Shown: positions 1-36,200 of the stretch, one piece after another
How the letters are laid out: each line of letters opens with the position of its first letter
How positions within the stretch are numbered: the first letter of the stretch is position 1
NCBI GenBank assembly: GCA_959347315.1
Contig: OY365807.1
Location: 11,809,287 to 11,873,286 of the forward strand
From: Bimastos eiseni
Lineage: Eukaryota > Annelida > Clitellata > Crassiclitellata > Lumbricidae
DNA: 64,000 nucleotides
Reading direction: 5' to 3'
Position numbers and translations under genes: made by a program
Notes under the pieces: model-generated
Told to the model about the DNA's origin: nothing
Databases searched by the model: none
The model's input: only the letters and a program-made list of their open reading frames with translations

Positions 1-437
1 CCATGCCTTGTCTTGCCATACCATTCTTCACTATACCTTGTCTTCCTTATCATACCTTATCTCGTCTTCCTTGCCTTATCATGTCTTGCAGCACCATCCT
101 TTTCTTATCTCACGTTGCTGTATTTCCTTACCTTAACATACTTTCTCATCATAGTTTAATATACTTATCTGATCATTAGTATAGAATTGCAGGTTGTGAT
201 TTGTGATGGGTGTGACAGAACTTCCCTTTACTAATCCTGATGATATGTAACAGTTTGGTAAATTGTCGGTGCTGTATTGTTCTGCAATACTTCTTGTTGC
301 TGTCATCGTTGGCATAGTTGCTGCTATCATATATGTGATATATATTGTTTAGAATCTATTGATTTATATAGCACCTCTTGCAGAATAATTATTCAAAGGC
401 AATATTTATTGCTTTTGCACTATCTGTTGCACTGTAG
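1..437 (+). other. LRP2 intron (5' part cut by window edge)
   Basis: Sequence left of the first visible LRP2 exon. It begins with a pyrimidine-rich simple region (repeated ccttgtctt-like words, 1-130) and ends in the acceptor ...actgtag at 431-437. I see no exon in it. The 5' part of the receptor gene lies outside the window. Confidence 0.6.
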
Positions 438-23221
<22,784 letters not shown>

Positions 23222-24085
23222 GGATGAAATTAAGAAACTGTGTTTTAGTATTTGTCATGCCTGTGTAAAGTGAACTGTAATCTGACCAATTGTATGTAAA
23301 GTGTGATATTTCCTGTTTGCCTTATATAATATTACGTGTAATGTTTCGTTTGCCAATTGCATGTAAAGCAAAATTTTTGATGTTCTTCAATTTAATATTT
23401 TATGTGTAATGTTTCACATTTTCCAATGTTATGTTAAGTGTAATGTTTGTTGGCCAATTGTATGTAAAGCAAGGTTTACTAATACCAATTTCGTATAAAG
23501 CAGAATGTTTTATTTTTGCGAATGTACTGTGAAATGTGATGTTTTATTTGTCAGTTGTATGTAAAACACAGTGGTAATTGTTCACTTATATCGGTAGACC
23601 TATGCTGCTGTAAGTGCTGTGTAATCTTGCATTCACTGTGTGCCATGTTAACAGTTTCATGTACAATATGCCGCTTGATTACAGCACGAACTGCCAGAGC
23701 TCTGATGCACACATTCATGGCAATGAAATTTTCCATGCGATGTAGCATTTTACAATGTAACATTTTGTGATGTAACTTACATTTTTGTTGTAACATTCTG
23801 CAATGTAACATACTAATGGCTGCCTGCTTTATGTGAATCATGCTTCATATTCAACATAATCCAGCATAACCGTTTAAGTCACTGCGAGTAGTTTTGCGCT
23901 AAATGAACAGACTTCGTTTCTAATAAAAAAAACATCTCACGAGGAATTGTTTGTATGTATCATTGCATCATTGTGAAAAGACAATTTAATTTTCTGGTGT
24001 ATAACATTTCTGGTGTATAAACTACTTGTAATTTGAACTTTCACCACATACTTCAATGACGAATAAATAATCTTGTAATAATCTG
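23222..24085 (+). other. LRP2: LRP2 3' untranslated region with degenerate ~30-bp repeats
   Basis: AT-rich sequence after the LRP2 stop. From 23240 to 23570 a word like ccaattgtatgtaaag, followed by gtgtaatgttt, recurs with drift about every 30 bp. From 23735 to 23815 aatgtaaca words recur. AATAAA occurs at 23922-23927 and 24062-24067, either of which could end the transcript. The 3' end itself is inferred. Confidence 0.6.
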
Positions 24086-25071
24086 CAATTGATCACTGTT
24101 TATGAAACTGTGAAAACTATGGAAACTTTAGAACATGTGTCATTAGTAGTTGACAGCAGTCTCAATCAATTCTTAAGTTATCATGTACTGACCAAAATGG
24201 AGTCAATAATAATGAGACCACACATTACAGCTAAGCTGTTGCAGAACAAGACTTCATTTACCCCCAGCCCGCAAAGCAACATGAAGACACTCTTTAGAGT
24301 TGTATTTCACAGGCAAGAGACACTGACAACAATGTAGCCTAAGCTGTTAATAGTATACGTTAGGGCTAGTCAGGTAAACAGTCCTCACAAAGGCAGATCG
24401 TGTGCACTTGCGGTGGTGGTAGAAGCTCACCGACCAGCCTGCAGTTTGCAACTGGTAAGGCAACTAGCTGGAAGACAAAGGAGGAAACAATGTCATTTCC
24501 TGCTTGGTGCTCAGTTCGATTTTGGAGCAGAACTTGGTTGCTGGTGGTGTTGCTGCAGGGAAAGAAAACTGGTGCTAGTGGGAGCCGGATGTTAGAGGTG
24601 TTCCCTGGTGACAGAGGTGTAGGATGTAATCTAGTATGCAAGTAGAAACCTTCCAGTATAAAGTTCTAGACCGCATCCCTTCCTTCTACCCACTAGGGAC
24701 GACAGATATTTTGTGTCAAGGGTACTGTTTGGCCGTTTGCTCTCGTTATCTTTCATTGTGTATTTACTTGTGTTCTGATGTATGTAACTTGCTGTGGTTT
24801 GCCAGCCTGTTCAATAAACAAATATAATAATAGTAATAATAATAAGAAAGTATATCTAGTTCTTTGAGGTTAAAGGAACTATGACCCTTCAAGCTTTTTG
24901 AATGGCAGGATATGCATTTGTTCAGTCGATGGTCTTTGTTCCCTATGGGGGACCCAGGTAGCAGTCAGACCATGTAGAACAAAGCCCAGAGCAGGAGTAC
25001 ATCCAGAGAAGTACAAACGTTGGATCCTTTTGTAGTTGCAATGGAAAATTCTTCAGGAATGGAATTGCATC
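24086..25071. other. Intergenic, LRP2 and UNG 3' ends converge
   Basis: No gene seen. From 24370 to 24840 a GC-richer block ends in caataaacaaatataataat and a taa-rich run, which looks like the 3' end of an unidentified retroelement. No canonical AATAAA is visible on the - strand between 24841 and the UNG stop codon, so the UNG transcript end is unknown. Confidence 0.5.
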
Positions 25072-27440
25072 TTACAGAGACCAATCGATCGAGGCGAGAC
25101 CCATTTGTTCAAGAGCTTTGTTCGTTGCAGAAAAACATCGACAGCCAAGGAAGATCCTGGCGGAGAGGGGTGACGGATGTGCCGCCCTGATGACATGGTG
25201 CTTTTTGGTGTCGATGAGTTTCTCCTTCTTATGAGCGAATCCACCCCACAGGATGAAGACACATCCAGGGGATGATTTGGCGCTGACCACTGAGATGATG
25301 GCATCTGTAAAGCGCTGCCATCCTATCTTGGCATGTGAATTGGCCTGATGTGCACTGCAATGAAAATTCACCAATTCCGTACTGTCATTAATATTCTAAT
25401 TCCTTAATTAGAATATTAAGTGTATGATTTTGGTCATCAAATGACCAAAATCATACACTTACTTACCGTTCATTTTTTATTTATATACAGTAGAATTGTA
25501 ATTTGATATTGACTTTCTTAAAATTAGTTCAGAAGTGTGTGCAATCCTTGATCGTGCAATTGCAGAGCAATAATTGTGCATGCTGGACTTTCACCCTACA
25601 CAGTAACTTCAGGGACGAGGATCGAACGCGTACCCTCGGCATTGGAGACCAACTTGTCTAACCAATTGGTGATAACATAAAAGTAATACATTTTAATACA
25701 TCAAAGTGTATTAAAAAGCACTGTTTGGGAATCATTTCTGTATAATTGATTTTGTTCAATGTTTAGGTACATTTACAGTTTTTACACGGAGTCCCTCACA
25801 CGAAGGAAATTAGTGCAGGCAAGGAAAATTATCTGTCCCTTTATGTTAAGACTGAGAAAAGTTATCTAGAAGACTGCTGCTTAAATAGTATGTGACAGTT
25901 CATGGTTATTCTTGACTTGATGCTTAGCAGCAATATTGTGTGTGTAGAAATTTCTAAAAGGTGCTGATTAAACTAACCGGACAGTGAGCGCCGCATTGAG
26001 CAGTAGAACTCCCTGTTTCGCCCAGTTATCAAGGCACCCGTGTTTTGGAATAGTGAATCTAGGAATGTCCTTCTGCAGTTCCTTGTAGATGTTTTTCAAT
26101 GAAGGTGGAACGGCCACTCCAACCGGAACGGAGAACGAAAGACCATGAGCCTAAATTGAGCATTAGAAGAACTGAAGAACTATATACCATGAGACTGAAT
26201 CTTAAAAGAAATCAAGAATAAGTAAATCAAAGTAATTAAAGACCACAAAATCAGATCAAAGAGTTGATTTTACTATTTGGCTATGAAGCAAATCGTCATT
26301 ATTGTTGTAATTGAACATTTATATAGCACCGCCGAGGAGCAAAACAAATCAAAGGTCTTCAAACACATCAAAGGCACTTATTATTGTAATTATTATTATT
26401 ATTATCAATCAGTAAGCTTGATTGCACTAATAATGTCTATTACACAAGCCATTGCACCAAAACCAAGCCACACTCACATAAATATCAGGAAAATTAGTCC
26501 AATACACATTATCTGCATATCATCTCAGAAGGGGTGCTATATAAATTTACGCAATAAATGAATGAATGTCATAAGTTAATTAAATATATTAGATGGCAAA
26601 TGAACTGATTTTTATCTCTAATATTGGCAGCAATTTGTTGAGAGTACCCACTTGTCCATTGTCATGATATGGATCCTGACCCAGAATAACGACCTTCACC
26701 TACAGAAACACATTTCAACCTTAAAACAGCACCTCTATCATAATCGTAAACTGCAATTTCTAAAGTGCTCCTCACAAGCTAAGCTCTGGGCACCAGCTGG
26801 TTCACGGCATAGCACTGTGTTAGCGGGTTGTCCAGTGGCAACCGAGTCATGTTGCCAGAATTATCAGAGGAATGAGAAATAAGACGCTGCTAAAGTCATA
26901 ACACAAAACTCATCACAGCAGATTACCTTATGGAAGTGACTTGCATAAATTACGTCTTCAACAGCAGTAGGGCCTAATGGTAAAAAATTGTTACCAAAAC
27001 ATGGTAGCGTTACTTATCCAACTTATCTTAACAAGGGTTCTACTTGTTGGGACAGGAACGTTACCGTGAAGTTGTGCTTCACAAACTTTTTTATGTTATG
27101 TCTATAAAATGATAACCTTTCCAAGTGCTGTTGTGTTTAAAGCATTGAAGATGAGCTCCTTGGGCGGAAAAACCTCACCAGGGTTTTCACGATATTCCTT
27201 TTGAACCACAGCTTCCATTGTCTTGAAGTATTCGGACGACATCTCTGCTTGAAGTGCAGCCTTCCATCCACTCTCTACTAGAAACTGGGTAAGAAACCCT
27301 GTACTGTCATCAATTGGGAGAGTCTGGATATCCTCTGCAGATTGAGAAGTAGTCTCACCATGCTCTTTGCTGTCGATATTAGCTTTCTTTGCAGGTGGAG
27401 CTGAAGCCGATTGCATGGCTTTTGAGCGCTTTGGAGGCAT
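25072..27440 (-). CDS. UNG: Uracil-DNA glycosylase (family 1 UDG), 4 exons, 275 aa
   Basis: Removes uracil from DNA in base excision repair (nucleus and/or mitochondria). Exons on the - strand: 27440-27117, 26699-26652, 26150-25978, 25354-25072 (TAA); phases 0, 0 and 2 close. The water-activating motif GQDPYH is at residues 115-120, the Leu-loop motif HPSPLS at 241-246, and [11 protein letters not shown] at 215-225, all intact, so the enzyme should be active. The start is the first Met, [10 protein letters not shown], followed by a basic Ala/Pro/Lys stretch like a nuclear signal. I see no N-terminal PCNA-binding QxxLxxFF as in vertebrate UNG2; another first exon is possible. The human forms are 304-313 aa. 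The intron before the last exon holds two perfect hairpins (25388-25460) and a SINE. Confidence 0.95.
25388..25460. repeat. Two adjacent perfect hairpins in UNG intron
   Basis: Hairpin 1: TTAATATTCTAATT (25388-25401), 4-nt loop, AATTAGAATATTAA (25406-25419). Hairpin 2: AAGTGTATGATTTTGGTCAT (25418-25437), 3-nt loop caa, perfect complement at 25441-25460. The arms abut and share two bases. They lie 34 bp past the 5' edge of the last UNG exon on the - strand, within the intron. Confidence 0.95.
25555..25672 (-). mobile_element. tRNA-derived SINE fragment
   Basis: On the - strand: ccaattggttagacaagttg (A box-like) then gcgttcgatcctcg (B box) with about 30 bp between, followed by a short body. 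It is in the UNG intron 25355-25977. Similar in order to 52050-52215. Confidence 0.55.
26305..26570. mobile_element. L2-tail-bearing SINE/LINE remnants, inverted pair
   Basis: The - strand at about 26345-26310 reads ctcctcggcggtgctatata, and the + strand at 26528-26570 reads gaaggggtgctatataaatt, then taaatgaatgaatg. Both resemble the 3' hairpin and tail of L2-type elements. They face outward over ~220 bp of AT-rich sequence in the UNG intron 26151-26651. Confidence 0.4.
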
Positions 27441-27961
27441 TGCTTCATTCGATTATCCTAACTGCAACACACATCCAACTAACTAAAATGCACAACAGAC
27501 TGTGGCTATAATTTTTTCAGTCTCAGCTAACTCAAACAGCACTGGACTACAATTTCGTGACTTTCCATTCCTTGCTACTGTCTGTGTGCATTTGTTTAAA
27601 ATAATTATGTCGTTCTTGTCTCGGACTGTGATGATATTCGTTTATTAAAAATAAAATTAAGATAGATTAGTTAGCCTACTTAAAAGAGACGGCACCCTTC
27701 GAGCAATCTTAGGGCCAACGCCAAGGAATCTAGATAGCCTAAGTTGGTCTTTTGGCCTACGTCTAAACAGCAGGATTGAGAACCCCTCAATCATAATAAA
27801 GTTATTAATAATCTCTCTCATCGATAACAAGAAAACAACTTAAATGAGATATTTCATTTGTAAAAACTTAAGCGTTCAGATAAACGATAATGATTTATGG
27901 TTTCAATACCAATTCTAAATAATAGCTTACCTAGATAATCAAAGTCGGGACCAGTACCTTC

Positions 27962-28220
27962 GGGAGCGCGGTGGTCTAGTGGTTGTCGTGCTGTTCTGTC
28001 AATCGAGAGGTCGAGGCTTAAATTTCCGCCAGGGCAGAAATATTGGTATCGATTTTAAAAGCTCCACCTACGCTACGATGAGCACACTATAAGCCGGTGA
28101 GGGATGGGACTAGCCACACCTTGATCCATGCCGTTCGTGTCCGAACACCGCGTCACGACCGATTGCCCAAACGGGATGACGCATTATATAGCGCTGAGTC
28201 AACTGAACGATAGATGTAAA
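27962..28220 (+). mobile_element. tRNA-derived SINE with L2-like tail
   Basis: Head gggagcgcggtggtctagtg with A box tggtctagtgg and a damaged B box (gaggtcgaggctta); body with gccggtgagggatggg; tail gacgcattatatagcgctga followed by gtcaactgaacgatagatg. A tRNA head joined to a 'gcgct-tatata' style end is a typical SINE build. Confidence 0.6.
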
Positions 28221-28479
28221 TGTACAGTTTTAATAATGGCGTAATGCCCTAACCTCACTTGTTTTTCAAGAATTGGTCATGTAAGATCCTCAACTACTAC
28301 TGTCCGTCTGAACAGTTGCAACGCCATTAATGTCCCCATAAACAGGACGTGCAAGCCCGAGATTTAGATACCACATTCGGGAGGCGAACGGTAATATCAT
28401 TTATACCCAAAACTAATTCACATAAGATGGATTAAATTGTTTCGATTTGTAAGCCTGACATCACCCAAATAAACCGTTT

Positions 28480-28900
28480 CCAGGCTATTCAGAATGATCC
28501 CGTAGTCTCGTCCGTGCCATCACACAAAAGCACCACATCACTCGTATGAATTCACTCCTGTCCTCAATTCACTCCACTGGCTCAAAATACCTAACGAATA
28601 GAACTTACAAGTCATATCACTCACCTACAACACAATCCAATCCTCCCAGCACTCCTAACTCCGTCTGTGGTTCATGGTGTAACCCGTTCTTCTTCCACCC
28701 TCATGCCACTCTGCCACTAGGTCACCTCAGGCTCATCAGCAAAATTTGCAAATCGCTCCATAGCTATATATGCTGTTCCACTTCTTTAGAACAAACTCTG
28801 CCATCCAGTAGTATGACAAATATCTGATCCATCCTAGGAATTCACCAAATCTTCCCCTCAATTGCTATCTCCCCTTCATTCAAAACTGGTTTCCACAAAT
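28480..28900 (+). mobile_element. LINE fragment (CR1/L2-like ORF2 end)
   Basis: In shifting frames the + strand gives FQAIQNDPVVSS, HHITRMNSLLSS, NRTYKSYHSPTTQS and SAKFANRSIAIYAVPLL. This order (a 'QNDAA' helix, 'HH-T-L-LHWL', 'R--YK---L-Y', then 'FA-RSI---AP-LWN') is the standard end of CR1/L2-group polymerases. Many stops and frameshifts. Confidence 0.6.
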
Positions 28901-29239
28901 TTTATCATGATTCCGCCTCTCTCCCTACCCCCACAGTTTAAATTCTTAACACCATTTGCCATTATCTGTCTGACTCTCTGGATTTTGACTATCTGCATAT
29001 CAATTCTTTTATTAACGACCTGAAAATAAGCTGGTTCCAGTGACATTGCTTTTTGGGTGCTGTAGAAATTTCAAGAGTACGATCACAAAGTGTTTTAAAA
29101 TTAAATCTGTTGTGTTAGGAAGTTGCAACTGCATGTACTTCAAGTTTGAAGTAGGCTAAACCCGAGTCTAAGTGAACAAAATCTGACACATGATCTGAGA
29201 ATTTAAAAACATAGCTAATGAGCCCCCTACTCCTAACAA

Positions 29240-29310
29240 AACCAGGGTTGAAAGTGGTTTAGAGGACGTTTAGTTAGAACCACTGACTACTTTAATACAG
29301 AGATCAAATC
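29240..29310 (-). mobile_element. Short LINE-like fragment shared with 5868-5960
   Basis: accagggttgaaagtggttt, then agaggacgtttagt and agaaccactga resemble the + strand words near 5868-5920 (caagggtttaaagtggttca, gatgtttagt, aaccacta). Two short copies of the same repeat in the same orientation. Assignment to a LINE 3' end is an inference from the longer 5.8 kb copy. Confidence 0.4.
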
Positions 29311-30205
29311 CAAAGCCTTCGTGTAGCACAAGGCTCAAACCAAACAAGTTAACATCCCCGTTGTCATCGCATCTTCTTCGTATCTTTCTCCTGTATTCTT
29401 GGCACGTCCATCGTGTCTTCTTCACGTATACTTTGTATCTACTACGAATCCTTCCTCTTCCTACCTTCGTCTTATACATCTTAATCCATTCTCCTCTTCT
29501 TCTTCACTTTCCTGCTCCTATTTTTGTTTAACCACTGGCTATGGTGCTATGAACTTCTTATCATCCTCAACAGCTTCTTCTTCAATAGAATAAATGTCCC
29601 TTCCCCTCACTCATCTTCTAATTGCCAAATTTACTCAGATTCTTGAATTCAGCAACCGAGTCCCCAAAACAGTTTCCTCATCCAACTCACTCCATGGGTT
29701 TCCCGCTCTTGCACTTGAGTTCAAATGAAAGAGCAAAAGCTAAACTACACGATCACAGATTAGCAATCTTGACTTACAAGTTCCACCCAAATACAAAGAA
29801 ATTCAGTCAAATGTGAATTACACAGCGGCCAAAATAATACCGAGGACCATACAAGTAATAATAGTTTGGAAACAGCGCAATCCTACGTACAACTCACTTT
29901 TTCATGATCAGTGTATTATCAACAGTAAACACATCAGTTCCCAAAAACAGCAGTTAAGCATTACATAATCAACATTTACGAAAACATAAAATCAATTATC
30001 GTGACTGAAACGTTCCCACACCAATTGACGCTCGGCATAATATTTTTAAAGAAACAGGTTCTTTTTCTACTGTGCACTTTTAAGCTAAAGCGAAACATTG
30101 CAAACAGTTCAGTCAAATATTCCAGCTAAGTAACTGCTGACTGTAAAGTGCTCAGTGGAAAAAGAGACAGAAAACAATATCCAGAGTGTGAACATGAAAC
30201 ATATT

Positions 30206-33200
30206 TCATTTGCAGAAGTATTGAACTGAAGTCGATTCCGTTTTCTGTCTCTTGCGAGCTGTCTGCTGAGCAAAGAACTCGCCAACATCCTCTTGACGTA
30301 CAACCTAAAACAAATAGCAAAACATTCATTTTGACCACAGCAGCATATTTTAATCAGTAAGATCAATTAGTGCAACAATTATATAGGCACAGATTGCATC
30401 AACACGCCAGCAAGACTCTTGTATCTAACTGGATCTGTTATAGTGCCTCACAAAAGTACCCTACTTGGCCACTTCAATGGGATTTGTGGCCTATCAAATA
30501 CAATGTTTATTATACATATATTATACACAAATACATTAATTATGTACATATATTTTTATATGCACATTATTAGTTGATGTGATGCAATGTTCACCTCAGC
30601 CAAGTGCAATGCAGCTGAAAATCACTATATAACTATAGCTGGTACACTAATCTCTAGTTCATGCTATTGATACTGGTGTCACAAAATGAAGCAAGTTAAG
30701 TAGACTTTTAATGATGCAAGTAAAATATTCACATATGACAAAATAGATGGTTGTTGTTGCAAGAAATAACTCTTCGTTGGATCAGGAGCCCAAAATAATT
30801 AGCAACTACTAGGAGTGCATCTGATACCAGCTTCAAGACAGCAGTCTACATTTTCAAAGCATGGTGCTAGATTTAGATTCAATTAGATAACATTAGTTCA
30901 GAATACATCAACTTAGATTACAGACCGTTTTACTTTCAGCAAACTTCTTCAAGTATTCAGTCAGGTGAGATTTTAAATCATTGTATTCTACAAAAACAAT
31001 TACAAATGATATTCAAATAATTAAAGTCATAATCTAGGATATTTGAACAGATTCTTTATATCCATTTTATTTTAAATCACTTGAAATTGCTTTTTCACTG
31101 TGCTTCAGTGTGGCACAGTTGGTGATTGCAGCAAGTGGGGGTTCAAGCCTCATCCAAGGAGCTACAACCCCTTCATTCGCAATTGATCTGCACCATCAAA
31201 ATTTTGTCATAAGGTCACTTCAGTTGCATTGTACTGCATACTGTGGCTTGCACAAATTACTGTTTTTAACATCATTTTAAGGATATCACATCATGAAGTG
31301 GGAAAAGCAACTTGTACAGTGTAAGTAAGGATGTACGGGCACTCATGTTTCACTCATAAAGTTACTGGATAGACCTACACATATCTTATTAGAATTTAGA
31401 ACTACATAAATATATGAAAGACCTCATATTATTAAAAATAATAATAATAATCTGTTAGTGAATCCATGAATTTTCACTTTCTCCAGGTATTTCTTTAAAT
31501 CTTAGGATAATTTCTATCATTGTTGAGTAATAGCTTGTTGACAGGTGGTGGCACAGACCCTGGATCATGTCCACCTGTTGGACATGGTGGAGTGTGGAAA
31601 GGGCATCAAGACTCTGTTGATATGACGTCTTGGCAGCCTTCGCTTTGCCACGTGCTTCATACGCTGCAATCGTGTCATTTTCATCAAGCAGAAAGAGAGC
31701 GTGGTGCATTTCATACATTGCCTACAATGTGAGATAATGACAAGGTCACTTCAGCAGTTTACCTACAATATAAGCTAGTGGTAAAATCAAGAATTAACAA
31801 TTTAGTAGTCAAATCGTCATGCAAAACAGTAATGTAGGAACAAAAGTAAATAACAATAAGCATAAGAATGTATGTGCATATATGTAAGGATGATTGTATG
31901 GAAGAATGTATCCTAAAACAGCATCTAACCATGCACTTAGAACATTGACACAGTTGTTTTCTCCAATCTTCTGGCCAGAACACAGCACCATTCAATCGCA
32001 AACGACCTCTCGCGTTCAGCTCATTCAGACGACATGACTCGATCACAGAAGAACCGGCTTCTGACGATTTATCAATTGGAAGACATTCGTCCAATGCCGT
32101 CGAAGGCTTGCTCGATGTTTCACCAGGACTGGTGCCTTCTGTCGTCATCAAACGCCTGGTTGATGTCTCATCGCCTGCTTTTTCTGAGCCTCCTAAAGAT
32201 TCACTTGACAACTGGTTCAAAGTCTTTTGAGGAGTGAAAGCCTTCTCATCAGCAACGACATTAACATCACCCTCTGTATCCGCCTTCTTAGTAGTCTCGG
32301 TCTTCTCGTAAATAGCTGCAACAGGACAACAAATCAAGGAAGTGTACAGCATAACATCACCAACAGTGCAACCTCTTGCGTATTCTGTACTTGCGTGTAT
32401 TTCACCATCAGAAGAAGATAATGTTATTCAACGACCAACTCACGTAATCGGATCATCAGTACCTCTGAGAAATCTCTGTCAAGTGCCACTTCATAAATTT
32501 GTACTCTGATTTTAAAAAGCACAAAAAGAGAGAGTTCAAGATTCCGTCTTAGATTGTTGCATATCAAACCAGAAATCAAGTATGTGTATCAGTATACATA
32601 AAACACTGCAAAAATTTGGCTTTAAAACAGTTGTCAAAACTGCCCCTCGCCATGCTTTCTCAGTTCAGGGTCTTTCAAAATGGAACTTGCTCTTTGCTCG
32701 TGGCCCAACTGTCAGGTTTTTACTAGTCCCAAGTCTTTTTTTTAGTCATGGCTTTGGCTAAAAGCGCTCCTGAGTATGTTCTTGAAGGGGTGCTATATAA
32801 ATGCTCAAAATGAATTAAAGAATTGGACGTAGGTCTTATTCAAAGTTTTGAATCATGATCAAGTGTAAGGAAACAAAGTACCCTATAGGAAAACTCAAAA
32901 CATCTAAGTCAAAACATTGGCAAAGACAATCACCTTTACACAGTCTAGCATATGCCCAAAGAAAATGACAAGAGTCCATGCAAGACCCACAAGTCATCTC
33001 ATCAAATTCATCTTCAACCGTGCAGTTAGTGACATGCTAAAACATCACAACAAGAACAATAAATGAAAACACATCAAATGTCTTGTCAAAAAATACATCT
33101 GTCAAAAAATTAAACATTTCTTTCAACATAAGACCACATTGTGCAACACTGCAGAGAGTGATAACTAGTTCATTACTACATATATGCAACAAACTGATTT

Positions 33201-36200
33201 CAATTGTCAAATAAAGAACCATCAAAACTCTGAGATTCATCAGCAATTAATAAACTCTATAATAAAATACTGCAAGGAAAATAGAATGCACAATTACACA
33301 TGTAATGATACAACTGAAGTCAAGAAGAGTCGATTAGCCTATCTTGTATCAACATGAATCAAATATATTAACCCTCTTGTGAAACCAGTCTTCACAGATC
33401 ACACACTGTATCATATCATCTTCGATCTGTAAAAAACAAAAGAAAAACCTGAACCATAAAAAACCTATACTAAACCATCCATCAAAACAAAGCCATGTTT
33501 AAACAAAGACGACTCTCTCTTCCATTGAACAAATGACAAAACACATTCGCTTATAAGTCTCTACGAAGCATGGTCCTGATCCCGAAGGATCAATTAGCTT
33601 TGACACATGTTACAAGAATCTCTCATGCTCAGTGTGTCTCCTTCTCCTTGGCAGAATTTCCTCTTGGAACAGTCTTCCAATATATACAAGTATTGCTACA
33701 GGATCTGAACCTGTTCAGAATAACCGGTAATTCTCGAACTACATGAAAAGACGCTTGCATCACTCCGATGACTATGTGTGCAGTGCATTTCAGGTGTACC
33801 TAATGCAGAACTTGAGCGCCTCTGAGTAGATATCTTGAAGGGGCGCTATATCAAGTATGTTTGATTGATTTTTTGATTGATTGAGAACTGTCAGTCACCA
33901 AGCAATGTAAACACGTGTATAATTTCAGAATCAACTCGAACCAAATATTGGGTAGACTTGAACTTCAAGCAAGTACCATTGCTGGACTGGTACAGAGAAT
34001 AGCAGGTCTCAAGAGTAACAGAAGCAGCAAATATGGCTTACTTTTGGGTATCCATACAGAGCTTCTTAATTCCTTGTGGATGTCATGCTGAATAACAAGT
34101 ACTATAAGCAGCGCTTTACAAAATCTCAGATACGATACATCAACTGTTGCCCAAGAACCTAAACTTTTGTCTAAAAAAATTAATGCTACACTGCTGTCTG
34201 GCTCCTGGGCATCCTGGCATTTAACAATATTCTGGCCACAAAAATGTAAATTGTATTGTAACTTATTGTATTGTGTTGTCTCCTAACCAATATGTAATTA
34301 ACAAGTTTTACCGAATCATCTGGATCCGGATATGGTCTTGAGCAGCTACAGTAGAGACCATTGTAGTTGTGGTTGTAGTGGTTGTCAGGATTAGTTGGCA
34401 ACTTGTTCTGAAATAAAAGCAACTGTCACATTAACTTTCGATACAACATACTAACCGCTGATAATTAACAGCTGCTAAATAGGTAACAATGAAAGTTTAG
34501 AGCTGCTAACAGATACACAGATAGCAAGTTACATCACTTGAAAAAAAAGACTTTGCAATTGTAACATTTATAAAATGCGACTTAAAGAAAAGAAAAAACA
34601 TCTGTGGTGCAGGTACTACAGCACATCAGTTAAATAAGAATACTTACAGTGCACAGTTTGCAAGTCAGTCCATCAAATTTGCTATTACCACAATCACATC
34701 GAAAATTTCTGAAAAGAAAACATTAAAAAATAACATTGCAATAATTATCACAAGAATGACTTATCGAACAACTGGTAAATCAATAACAAAGCACAAGTCC
34801 AGAATTTGAAATTAAGTACCAGTGAAGTAAAGGGCACAATATGAAAAACAATTTCTAAATATGTTAGTCAGCCAATTTGATGACGCACACAGCAATAATA
34901 CTAATACCCTTGTAACATTGTTGTCCTTGAAACATACCCATGCTAACAACAAAGATCAAGACTTTACAAATTTGTCCTGAGAAATTTTGAACCAGTAGCT
35001 GCTCTTTGCTTCTCCACATGCCAACATCATTTCCTCGTGCATTCCATTATGCGACCAAATTGAATGGAAAAGGAAATTATGTTGGCGTGCTGAAAAGGAA
35101 CGAGAAAACGAGGGCACCCAAGGAAGAAAAAGATGGACGAGATACAAAAAAGAACCGGAATGAATCTGGAGGAATTAAGGGACGCAACCTTGGAGAGAAA
35201 GCAAAGAGGAGGTTTATCATGACGATCGCTAGAGTTCAACGAACTGAAAGGTGAGTTGCTGAATCGAATTCACTGCCAAGATTAATCACTAGACTACTAA
35301 CCGTTTCGTATAGAGCTCAATCAGTTCATGTCCCTCGTGGCATTCCAGACTGCAGGCCAGACACACTCCTGCAGGGTTCTCACCCGACAAAGACGTTGCA
35401 CAAGTTTTACATGAATACAAGGCCTGACGATCCACATAACCCTGCAAAATAATGATCATCATGATAACAGCACTCAACAAAAATTGGTAGATGTTAAGTC
35501 TGATTGCCGGTCAACCAGTCACAAAGTACACAAATATGGCCACCTCTGACTTCAACCTACCAGCAACTTCCCAAAATGCACCTAACTGAGTAAGTAAGTA
35601 ATACATAGACTTTAGGGAAACAAACTGTTGTTTTACATTTACAGGAATGAACTTTCACTTGACATGTAAAAATAAACGTTATTTTGTCTGTGTATAATTG
35701 ATAAACATGTAGTCCATTCCTTTTCATAGTAATGACTCGCTAGTGCTAAGCAGGGTCAAAAACGCACAGATGCTGAAAGTGAAACTGGAAAATAAAGTTA
35801 GGAGACTGAAGATCTGCTTCAATGTCGCATACACACATTATGCACAAACATTTATATATATATATATATATATATATTGTGCGTGCATGTGTCTGAATCT
35901 CAAACCGCAATCAGCTCAAATAGTCTGCGTCCGCTATTCTCTGCTGATTGATTGGTCATGACAATAAGTGCATAGCAGTCAGTTTCCTCCTAAAAGTTCA
36001 ACCAAATGGTAATTTCTTGGTCGGATTCATTAGATTTCTGATTGATCGTTTGAAACCCACTCTTTAAGAGCTATTGTTAAAACAGGTTTAATATGCAAAA
36101 TTCTAATTACCATTACGTAGGTACAATTTCTATCATCGCTCCCGCCAAGAACAGCATTCGCATCTTCCTGCAGCTTTTCCTCCGCCTCCAAAATCTCGAC

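Larger units (their letters stand above)
27441..30205. other. Intergenic between UBR7 and UNG (same strand)
   Basis: The UNG promoter should lie in the first few hundred bp after 27440. The rest holds a SINE (27962-28220), a LINE fragment (28480-28900) and a short LINE-like piece (29240-29310). From 29330 to 29590 the + strand is rich in tcttcttc. I see no further gene. Confidence 0.6.
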
